Assembly: GCA_963931925.1 (NCBI GenBank)
Contig: OZ007572.1
Coordinates: 22,864,730 to 22,928,729, forward strand
Source: Onchidella celtica
Taxonomy: Eukaryota; Mollusca; Gastropoda; Systellommatophora; Onchidiidae
Direction: 5' to 3'
DNA: 64,000 bases
Position numbers and translations under genes: made by a program. The notes under the pieces were generated by a model. The model ran no database searches. It had not been told where the DNA came from and worked only from the letters and a program-made list of their open reading frames with translations. Shown here one piece after another: positions 36,401 through 48,400 of this stretch. How positions within the stretch are numbered: position 1 is the first letter of the stretch; each line of letters starts with the position of its first letter.

Positions 36401-39400
36401 TTGTGTCACTTCTTGTTACATGACTAACAAAGACAGGCAAACAATCTAGTGAAGAGAGGTATGAAGAACAGTCTAACATTTCCATTTGGTAAATACATGA
36501 AAGGGCTGGTGAAAACTATACTACTTAAAGCAAAAAACAAGGGACCTGGTCACTTACGTCATGGGACTCTGAACACTTGAAGTATTCTCTGCAGACTGAC
36601 TATTACTCATCTGTCTTGGCTCCTAAAATGAGGTGTTAAAACAGTAACACATCACATCATGCTTGCCAAGAGTAAAGACCACCACGAATATGTTATCAAT
36701 ATCATTTTATGTAAATAAAAAAAAATGTATTAACAGGACTTAATATTCAAACTCATGAAATGCAAGTTCACAATGTCTATGGTTTTATTTTATCACTGCA
36801 TTACTCATTCTTAATCCCACCAAAAGCTGCAATATAAGATTTGCAAAAATTACAAACACCACCATTATCTGTCTTTTACTTGCATTTAATCTTCAATGGA
36901 CTTTGCAGATTTTTCTTTAATTCTTTCTGTCCCAATCAACGCCCGGTGCGTTGATCGCTGATTGCCTAGATGCCCGACCAATGCAGCTTGCGTCGATCGT
37001 CATGAATGTTTTGCTTTTTTTTCCCCCCGCCATCTCTTTCCTGAGGCTAAACATAGCAGCAGACACACCAAATCACACCGACTTGTACATAACATAAAAC
37101 TTCTGCTTTTTCCCATCAGTATGGCATATATCAACATGAACTTCGTGTATGTTTTACTCTTGTTTTTGCTATTAGAAAATGTACACCTTACTACAGTTAC
37201 GCTCTGTGTTGTGTCCTTTGGGAATCTGGTGCTAAATAGCCTGGGACAGATAGAGTTAAGAAGCAGCAAATACTGGTAATCTTGAAGCACTACTGCTGTA
37301 TGCTCAATATGTTAGGTTACAATAAAAAACATAACATACTTTCTTCTTGATTGATGCAGGTCTCCCTCGGACATAACCACCATCACGGATAATGTTATTC
37401 AATGTGGCTATCCACTGAAAAGATATAATTTAAAGAAAAATTCACCAACACCTGAAATTACAGGTAAAAACACAAAGAGCAAAACTCTTTGGCAAGTTTT
37501 TTTTTTTTTCTAAAGATCCTCAAAGGCTGTTTATGACATAAATGGAAATTTTAAGAGAAGAATGATTGAGGGAGAGAAAGAGAAAGATCAAATTCCTTAA
37601 GATATATTCTGCCACTAAACTTGTCTTGAATTTTCTATTCTTTAAGTTTAGCTTACATATCTCCGGTCTGGTTTTACCAACATTATCTGTGTCTATGCCC
37701 CAACACTTACCTCCTCTGACGAAACCAAAGACATTTTCTACGAGGCATTGCAGAGGACTCTCCACAACATCCCTCTCACCGAAGGCCTGCTAATTCTGGG
37801 TGACTTTAACGCTCGAGTGGGAGCAGATCACTCCGCATGGCCAAAGTGCATTGGGCACTTCGGCATTGGCAACATCAACGAAAACGGGCAGCGCCTTCTG
37901 GAGCTATGCTCCGTAAACTCATTATGTGTTACAAACACGTACTTTGACCTTAAGAGATGCCAAAGAACATCATGGCGCCATCCCAGGTCTGGCCATTGGC
38001 ATCAATTAGATCTTATTCTCTCAAGGAGGAAGAGTTTGGGCTGTATAAAAATAACTCGTTCCCTCCACAGTGCTGACTGTGACACCGACCATGCACTGGT
38101 AGTCAGCAAAATCAAAATTTCGGCCAAGAAAATATACAGATCAAAAGCCCCTTCAATCCCTAAGATCAATGTAACAGCAATCAGAGATGAATCAAATAGA
38201 AAGTCATTTGAAAAGTTATTTGCTGAAAGCATGGATAATGTCACCCAATGTGACTCGGTAGATGAAACATGGAACACTCTCAGTTCAAAAATTCATGACT
38301 GTGCCATCAAGTCTTTTGGACAGCATAAAGTTTCAAACAACGACTGGGTAGCCCAGAACAGCGAAATTCTCCTACCTCTCATTGAGCAAAAGAAATCTGC
38401 TTTCAATGAGTATAACAAAAATTGCAATCAGAGTACAAAAACTTGTTTGAAAAATGCAAAAGCTAAACTTCAGCTGGAGGTAAGACGTTGCGCCAACAAA
38501 TACTGGACAGACTTGTGTAACAGCATACAAGAGGCAAATGAAAAGGGAGATATGAAAACCGCCTTTAGTCAGATGAAAGTAGCTCTTGGGCCAATCATCA
38601 CCAAAAGCGCCCCACTTAAGTCTGTAAATGGTGAACCCATCACAGATAAAAATGAACAACTGAATAGGTGGGTAGAGCATTACTCTCTGTTGTATTCAAC
38701 TGAGAAAAATATTCCACCAGATTTTGAGGAACACCTCCAAAAACTGCCAATAATGGCCGAACTTGACGCTGAACCTTCCTTAGTCGAGCTTTCCAATGCA
38801 ATCGGCCACCTGTCTGCTGGAAAAGCCACAGGAAGTGACAACATTCCTGCAGAGGTATTAAAAGACCTAAAAGGCCCACTATTACCACACCTGTATAATC
38901 TGTTACTGCAGTGTTGGAAAGAAGGCGTGATACCACATGATATGAGAGACGCCAAAATTGTCACACTTTACAAGAACAAAGGAGACAAAGGCGACTGCAA
39001 CAACTATCGAGGCATATCCCTCCTCAGCATTACTGGAAAGGCTTTTGCTCGCGTCATCCACTGCCGCCTTCAACAACTGGCGGAAAAAGTCTTACCAGAA
39101 ACACTATGTGGCTTTCGAAGCAAACGATCAACTATTGACATGATATTTGCACTTCGGCAAATCCAAGAAAAATGTAAAGAACACAACAGGCCGCTTATAA
39201 CATGCTTTGTGGACCTAACAAAGGCTTTCGACACCGTAAGCCGATCTGGCCTGTATGCAGTCCTTAAATCCATAGGCTGTCCACCAACATTGCTAAAACT
39301 TATTGCATCCTTCCACACTGACATGAGGGCATGTGTCAACTTTGAGGGCTGCACATCCAATTCATTTGCTGTAAACAGCGGTGTGAAGCAGGGATGTGTT

Positions 39401-42400
39401 CTTGCTCCTACCTTATTTGGTATATATTTTGCAGCCCTACTCAAGAATGCCTTTGGTCAATGTTCAGGTGGAGTACTTATTAACACCAGAGTGGACGGCT
39501 CCATTTTTAATGTTGCCAGACTAAAAGCAAAATCTCGTACAGAGCATATTATGTTACAAGAGCTCCTCTTCGCAGATGATGCTGCAATCGTGGCCCACGA
39601 TGAAACCACGCTCCAGGCTCTCATCAATAGCCTTGCCAAAGCCTGTGACAAATTCATGCTAAAGATCAGTGTCTCAAAAACTGTAGTTTTGACACAAGGC
39701 TTGAGAAACCCCAACCCAATCATGCTGAATGGCTCTCCTCTGGAGCAAGTGGGAAAATTCTGCTACCTAGGCTCAACCATCAGTGGTAGCACAGACATAA
39801 CAACTGAAATAAATGCCAGAATAGGAAAGGCGGCCACAGCTTTTGGCAAACTCTCAAAAAGGGTGTGGAACAATAGCAAGCTGACCATCAAAACAAAGGT
39901 ACTCGTGTACCAAACTTGCGTCCTAAGCACCCTGCTGTATGGCTCAGAGACATGGACCACCTACTCCAAACATGAAAGATCCCTCAACTCCTTCCACCTG
40001 CGCTGCCTACGCAAAATTCTCAAGATCAAGTGGCAAGACAGGATCTCAAATATCGAAGTTCTGAGCCGAGCCAACATTCCATCAACTCAGGCTCTCCTAG
40101 GCAAAAAAAGACTGCGGTGGCTTGGACATCTCCACCGTATGGAAAATGATCGCATCCCCAGACAAATTCTCTACGGGGAACTTGCTACTGGCTACCGACC
40201 CAGAGGTAGGCCACATCTGCGATTCAAAGACACTTGCAAGGTCACGATGAAAGCATTCAACATCGACCCCAATGAATGGGAGAACCTTGCAAATGATCGA
40301 AGCAGATGGAGACAAAAATTGCGCAGTGGCACGCTCGCAATAGACTTCAAGGCAGAAGAAACATACCTGACAAAACGACAGAGGCGGAATGAAAACACTC
40401 GCCAAAGTGAACCCAAAAGACTGACCTGCAATCACTGCCATCGTACTCTCGGGTCAAACATTGGTAGAATAAGCCACGAGAGAAGCTGTCAGTCAAAGTG
40501 AAAGTGAATATTCTAGCTGCTAAGACCGTCTGTAAAGACGCTAAAGGCCATATATATATACATATCTCAATACAAAAAAACAACGACAAAAAAAACAATA
40601 CTATGACATAAGAAGCCTTTTACCTCATCTCTTTCCCTGTAGTTTTCAGCCTGAAGAACAATAACCCTGAAACAACCAAACTCATGTTTAACTGTATCAA
40701 ATAATTTAAGATTAAGACAACTTACACACCAAATAATAATGAAGTTAAAATTTGTGGAATTCCTACTAAACCCATGTGCCGACATGATATTTTTCATTAA
40801 ACATAAATATTTTACAGAAAATAAGCAAAAATTCTACAGTAAATTCTGTTGTAATCTGAGCAATGTCATCTTACTATGTTCAATCGTTAGAACAGAAATG
40901 AGAATAATCACTTCATCTATTTTTTAAAATTTAATCCACCCCAGAAATGAAAAAATAAAATGCTTGGGCTGGTAAAAACAGCAAATTCAGAAAACACTTT
41001 ATCAAGAAAGAAAGAAAGCTTTTACAGTAATTGCTGCAACACGGTGAATGACAGAAATATACAATTACAAAAGAGGATGAAGAAATATGACGTAAAAATT
41101 ACAATTTACAGTACTGTCAGTATGCACATTGCTGGTGAAGGTTTGAATAAATCCCAAGAATCCTGTATAAAAAATCCCAAGATTTTTCCAGCCCCCAAAG
41201 TTCTTTTAAAATTTACGAATTCCTTATAAACTGAATTTCAACTAAGCAATGTTAGCGATTAGCTTACAAATCGCACAAAAAAATCCTCTCACACAGGGTA
41301 TCGCAAATTGCCCCTTAGCCCATTTGGCTTTAATTTACTTACCTTTTTATTAGTTGAAGATGGTACCATGAATGGGGCAATTTTTGTGATTTTTTTTTTA
41401 CAAAGAAATAATAAGAAATACACAAAAAGCCTGAAAAATCCCAAGAACTTTTTTAAAATACAAAGACCCCAAGGTAACCCAAAAAATTCCAAAATCATGG
41501 GAAAAATCCCAAGGAGCAGCAACGCTGATACTGACATAAAGATGTAAAGGCATTTCAGTTTCAGCCTATGATACAAGATGACTATTATTCACTCATTCGA
41601 TTTTTTTAAAGAACTGATATTAGGAGCCATCCACTGTCTGGCATGTATCATTTTTTTTTGTTAAGGATGAAGTATGTACACTTGATTTTGCCCCCTCCCC
41701 CTTTTTTCCCCTTACTTTTCATACACTTGACATCACTCTTGGCAATCACTTGGTATTTTGCAGGGACTATTGAACTGACTGTGTCATTATAAACATAACC
41801 TGCATTTGATTTCTATATAATCTTATAACCTACTTTGTTGAAAAAAAAAATAGACATAAAATGAAACTTTTTAATTTACTGTAGCTGAAGAGCATACATG
41901 TGCTTCACAGAAACTCCACCCCATATGCTTTTCATATGCTGGTGTGTGCCCCCCCCCCCCCCCTTCCGGGCATATGTAATTTTTGGAAGATCTCTTAACG
42001 GAATGGCTCAGACTTCATTATAATCAAGGATGACCACAATCAAAGTTTTCGGCAACATTAAACCTTACCTAATGATGTTAAAAAAACAACAACTTACTTT
42101 TTAGATGGTGAAACCAGTTGAAAAGTGTGTCTCCTTTCATCAGCAACACAGGATTCCACTACCACACCTTCTTCATTCAGGTCCATGACTAAACTACCAG
42201 CAAACTAAGAAAATAAACAATCAAAACTCTGTTTCTGTGTGACTGATTTCTGAAACATGACCTGACAACACTGCAAAAGGTTATATGTCAAAGCAATTCA
42301 GTACCAGCTTCTCCAACTGGGGTAATGAAGAGTTCAATTGCTGTACTTAAAATCTTCTTTAATAACAATCATTATTCTTGCTAAAATGTTACTGTAATAT

Positions 42401-45400
42401 GCAGCCTGAGAGTTTCAGTCTTTATAAAATACTCAGCCAAGGGAATGAAGAGCTAAAGAACTGAGAGGTTATATATCATGTAATCCACTAACAGCTCCTC
42501 AGATGGGGGGACTGAAGAGTTTTAGTCTTTAAAAAGTCTCAGCCTGAGAGTTTCAGTCTTTAAGAAATACTCAGCCAAGGGAATGAAGAGCTAAAGAACT
42601 GAGAGGTTGTATATCATGTAATCCACTAACAGCTCCTCAGATTGGGGGAATGAAGAGTGCAATAACTGTCTGTAAAATGTTCTTGCTAAAATGTTATTGT
42701 ATTATGTAGTCTGAAAGTTTTAGTCCTGGGGGAATGAAGAGTTCAAGTATTGTGCTGAAACTGTTCTTTAGTAGCACTCATTGCTCTGGCCAAAATGTTA
42801 TTGTACACATAGCCTGAGAGTTTTTTTACCCTTAAAAGCGTGTAAATTTTATCCCAAATAGTACAGAATGTTACATCATGACAACCATGACATGATCAGC
42901 TAGTGAACTCAATTTGACAGAACTAGGCCTAAGTGACAAGCCACACAGACAGATTCTACTTGTTCAACCTTGGTAAACAGCTCTTCAAGGGTTGGAGTAA
43001 TTTATCTGTTTTATTTTGTTTTGGGATATATTCTCTCAAAAATACAGTTAATACTTGTTGATGATACTAATATACATCATTTCTTAAAAACTTGAATATG
43101 TTTTGGCATTTTTTGTCCTTTTATTTTCTGATGAGTTACTCACATATTTCATCAATATATATGATTTTATGTGGAATATTTCAAAATGAAATACATGGGG
43201 GCCGCACCACATGGTGTTAAGTATTCATTGCATTGAGTCTTTAATATCTGGCACAGGCAGATTGTGACGCTGGTCTCACAACCATCCTGCCAACAAGAGA
43301 ATATTTCATTCACTGTATGGGGATCCCTTTACAACATACTAAACTTGTAGGTATAGCATTGAAAATCAAAGCAAGGGACTGGTGAGTGGAGTAAACACTG
43401 GAATATTATCTTAAATGGTAGGAATCTCACTGTAGATAAAAAGTTTGTATAGACACTCATGGAGGGGGATGGAGGTGTTGGTAAAAGGGGGCATTACTAA
43501 ATGTTGGAAGACAATGGGGCAAAAACAACTGATGATAGCAAGTCTTATCTTTGAGTAAAAAAAAAAACATTCAACCATTATTCAAAGCAAAAACCACATA
43601 ACATATTTATAAATAACTTTTGAAGTAGTTAACAGAAGCACATTAAATCAAACTTCAGACACTGTCTAAGCCTTTGCTTTTGTCATGCAGAAACTACAGG
43701 AATATGAAGTCTTTAACAGACTTTAGAGAGACTCCATATGGCAATAAGATGATAAAATATTCTGATTTCAGGATATACCAGGTGTGGGTAATTTTTCTTC
43801 GAGCCAAGGCTGAATTGTACTCCACCATTTACAGCTCTTTACTACTAAACGGAAATATCTTGGGTCGTATGTTTTAAAGAAAATTGCACAAAATGATATA
43901 AACTTAAATCAAAGTCATTATTGAAATCAGTATTAGACTAGGTGCGCACTAGCCTATTTTGATTGGCCAACTTGTTGGATACTGACATCACAATATGAAA
44001 TTTTCAATGGAATCCAACTAGTTGGCTGGTGTACAAGGGATTCAACTAGTTGGCTGGTGTACAAGGTCTCACTAAAACTCAATGTCATGCCCTCACCACC
44101 CAACTAGATGGCCAATCAAAATCGGCTTGACCACACCTAAGCTACAATATATATAGTTAGTCGGCTGCTGGAACCTTGTTCAATAAAACCAGAGAGTATA
44201 GATGTATAGAGAGGTTTCACTATTGATGGATTTGCACTGCGAGACACAGAAGGCTCTGCGAAATTCACTGTTAGCATGGAGCGGAAAGTAGGTCCCTGCG
44301 GTAAAAAAATACCCGTTTGACCATTTTCACATGGCCTAAGAGCTTACAAGCGGCTCTAAATAGTTTCAATCTGCCCAAAAATATGAACAAACCACCGTAA
44401 ACAGATATACACACTGTCTTTGCTGAAGACGGTCTCTTTCAATTCTTCAATTTCTTGTTTACCGCAGCGACCTAGTTTCACGATTTGGTGGAAGTGAGAT
44501 CTTTCTGTACATCTATACTCTCTGGTTTTAACGAGGTTCCAACAAGCGACCAATGAATTATTTGTTGTGGCAGATGAAAATTTTGCATGGAGACAAACGG
44601 TGTCCCAGACGACGGACCCCTCAAAATGGCACTAAAAGCCATATTTTAGGTCTGAGGGGTACAGGATGTTTATGCCTGGTCTCACTCATTAATATGTAAA
44701 CATGTTTACATGTTCATTCTAAGTAAAGACTGACATCACAGAAAACATCAAAAGTGAGAGAAAAGACAAGTAACAGAGTAAGCCTAGTAAAATTACTAAG
44801 CAAATGCATTCACTTCTAGAGTCTGCTGTGAAATTAGAAGAAAAGAAAGTCTTTGAACTGCCATTTTCTAATCAACACAATCCATCAAAATATGAAACAG
44901 ACCTTTGCCTGGGAAAGCAGGAAATGAAATAAGAAGATATCATTCGGACATCATTATTTACCATTTATTCTTGCACTCTGAAAATTGCTCTTCTCCTAAA
45001 TTATAATTTCTGACTCAAAAATGCCCTAACGAATAACTTAAAAGAAACACTTCCTTGCATTTAGTTTACTTCATTGTGTCAAAGAATAATAAGCATGTTC
45101 TTTCCTCAGTTTTAGAAAAGCTATGATGTACCTCGTGGCAACAAACCAAATCAAATACTCTGCACTAGAAAAACAGGCATCAGCTTATTTTCTAAGAATT
45201 TATTTCAATGAAGTTTCATGGTGCTGAATCTAATCAGTCTGCCAACTCCAGACAATATGAATTTTAGCAATGACTTTCAAAATCTGGGAAAAGACCTATT
45301 ACTGATAAACCTACAATCTGCTACATTCTCCTTATGGTTGCTTATGAAGTTAGCATGTTTGTCCTCAACAACAATTTTCCTAACATATGCTTTTGACTAA

Positions 45401-45415
45401 GATACTGGAAAAAAA

Positions 45416-45448
<33 letters not shown>

Positions 45449-48400
45449 CGTGGAACTCCACAAATATTTAACTCATTCTGACTGTGAGCAGTAGGTTGTT
45501 TTGATACAATGAATGCCAATAAACCATGAATGAAAATAAAACAACAAACAAACTGGTGGAATTCCAGCGGTATGGCCAAAGAAAAACTGAATGACTTCCC
45601 ACTGACAAAATGAAAACCTAAGAAGACTAGACTACATGTGGGAATCATATGAATGATTTTGGAGGTACTTTGGGTTATGTGTGAGGGTTGGAAGGTCTGT
45701 CTTAAACTACATTTAAATACAATTACAGAATACCTTGTAAAATATCATGTCATTGCAATGTAATAAATAGGCTTCTACAATCTTTTGACTCCTGCTCAGC
45801 CAATATTGCCATGCCCTTTACCCAGATTCTCCTCCTTCCAGCTAACTGACATCCCCCCCCCCCCTTACTCTCAGTGGTTATGCACTTAAAGCAAGTAATA
45901 TTCTGAATGATTTTCTTATGAGTAAAATGCACTTTTTTTCATTAAATAACTCAGAATGCATTTATACAGACATAAATGTTTTGAAGTCATTAATTGTACC
46001 CTTGGTTGAACAGATTTCATGGAATGAGAAAATTATATCTGAACATTTCCCATTGGTGTGCAGAAGCAATGCAATGACCCATCTGACAATAATGAACTCT
46101 TTTGATGCAAACTGCCATGAAACTTTTACAAAAACCAAATTTCATTCCCAAGGACTGACATAATTTGGAAATAAATTTACAAATTACAAAGTATTTTACT
46201 GATCTCAGTAATGCTATCCATAAAAAATGCGTGTTTACAGACTTGATACTGTCTTCAATGCGGTGGAACCAGACTGGTAATAGTGATCCAAGGGAATATT
46301 TCAATTAGTGTAATAAAAGCCACCATCAAGGATAGGGTAACCAATGATTTGTCATGACTTACTTGAGGATTCTTAAGGACCTGAAGTATATGAAAATGCC
46401 AGATGGGTGTGATGACTCAGAATATGATTATGTGTAATTCAATATGTCATCACTGCTCTACTATAATGGCATATATCTGACTTATGCCAAAAGGCAACTG
46501 ACGATTCAATGCATACCTGAGCTTGGGGGCTGTCCGATAATATTACAGAAAAAGAAATGCGCTGATAGGAAATTGTAATAATGCATAGAATCATAATTGC
46601 ATAAGTCACCAAATGACATGAAAAGAAACAGGTTTTTCTTAATATCGCAAAAGTGTCAAAAATGACTTATGCGGTTAGCGTAGAGCAGTGACAATGTGGA
46701 ACTGAACTCAAGTGTCAAACATTCCCTTATCATTCTCTGAAGAGTCCTTTTTTTTGTGTGGGTGAAGAACATGACAGCTTATCAGATGGCTGCCAAGCAA
46801 ATTTTGGATGGAATATGACCACAGCATATAAGAAATCAAAAAGTGTTCCCTGGACAACCAAGCAATGTGGATCTTATATATATTTCATCTCTGAGATATC
46901 TGAATCTTTTTTTTTTTCAGTCAGGGAATTTGTACCCCCAAAGATATGAAAAGATTTACAAAAACAAAAGAGACTAAATGACATTTAAACTTTTCAATCC
47001 CATGCTGTTCCTTCTCAGTGGGCAAAATCATGTCTACGAAACACAGGAATGTGAAATAAAAAAACTCTGACTTACCTCCTCCTTTGTCTGACTCATCAAA
47101 TTTCCACCCTGAGTGAAGAAGTACATACGATCCCATTTTGTTGTCAACAGCACCTGCTTCCTGTAATGGCAGAGACAAGTTATTAAACAAGATTAAAAAG
47201 TTTGAAGGACTAGATATACTTAGTGATACTAGCCACTAATATTGTGCTTTATAGATTTAGGACCAGGAAGTTCAAATGTATACTCTTTATGCTCATTGGT
47301 TCCTAGAGTAATAACTGATTTGTAGAATCAATGCAAAAGATTAATCTATGTCAGAGATGTAACTATTTATTTTTTAGCCATGGCACTGCTAAGTTAATGC
47401 TAATGTCTTACACTATTTTTTGTGGGAGTGTGGAGTCATTAAGATGAAAGTCTTCAATATAAATTTTTTTTATTCTTTTTAATAACATCCAAGCTGGTGT
47501 AGAAGAAATCACTAACAAGACTATATCACAATGGAAAGCCCAGTCCTTCTTCCAGTTACTGAACTCTTTGAGAAAATATGCAACAGATAACAATGCTAAT
47601 CAAGGCATTGTTTGGCACCTTCAAACTGACTACCGGCATAACCCATCCAGCTAGTGAATTCAAATCCCATATACAACTACACTGTCTATTGATCTGCTGG
47701 TGACCTTTCACATCAGCTTCTGATGGAGCTTGACACAGATAAGCAGAAGCTTGGGGCAGACAGTGCACTTAGAAATAATTCAGAGAAAATGTGAGGCGAT
47801 TAGAAGTGTATGTGCCTAATGGAGCTACCTACCTGATGTCAAAACACACAGTGCAAGATCTCCTGTTCTGACTAGTAGTAACACATACATTTTTCATAGC
47901 AGTTATAAGATGGCTGAAAAACATTATTTTATTAATTGCTTTTCCAGCACTACAGCATGTGAATGCCATTTGTTTCCTCAGACTGACCTTTTCTCTGTGC
48001 AGGTGTACACTGAACTTTCATGCTAATATAGCGATATTTACATTTCTTTCTCACAACCATCTAAACCAAAGTTGAAAAATATTTTAAACTGCAGGGCAAA
48101 AGGCATATCACACAAACTCATTTTTATTTTTTTGGTGCATTTGATTTTCATCTTCCAAAACATGTTAACTGAAGATCCTGACTGTGTCACAATGCATTCC
48201 ATTTTCTGAAAAAGTGCCTCCTGATAAGAATTCATCCTTGAGCTTTTCCTCTCCAGTCAAAGAAAGTTCAAGTGCATGGCTTACCCTCTGCAATACAAGT
48301 AGCCTGCTTTCTGTGTCAGATTCGTATTAGGTGGGATGAAAGGCATGTCGACAGGTGGCTCAGCGTGGTACATGTGCTGGCTTTGATTCTCTATAGAGTC

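Larger units (their letters stand above)
42205..47075 (-). other. APPL1 intron with tandem repeats and foldbacks
   Basis: Holds a tandem array (42296-42830), two adjacent inverted-repeat elements (43938-44140, 44160-44550), a 27-base C run and other C runs. No coding seen. Confidence 0.7.

Noticed and set aside
37748-40501. Large 917-codon frame as a host gene
   Set aside because: It is plainly a LINE: endonuclease, FADD reverse transcriptase and zinc knuckle, truncated at the 5' end. Host-gene labels sometimes given to such frames come from shared LINE endonuclease sequence.
42296-42830. CRISPR-like array
   Set aside because: Units of about 138 bp are diverged tandem duplications without short repeat/spacer structure, in a eukaryotic intron.
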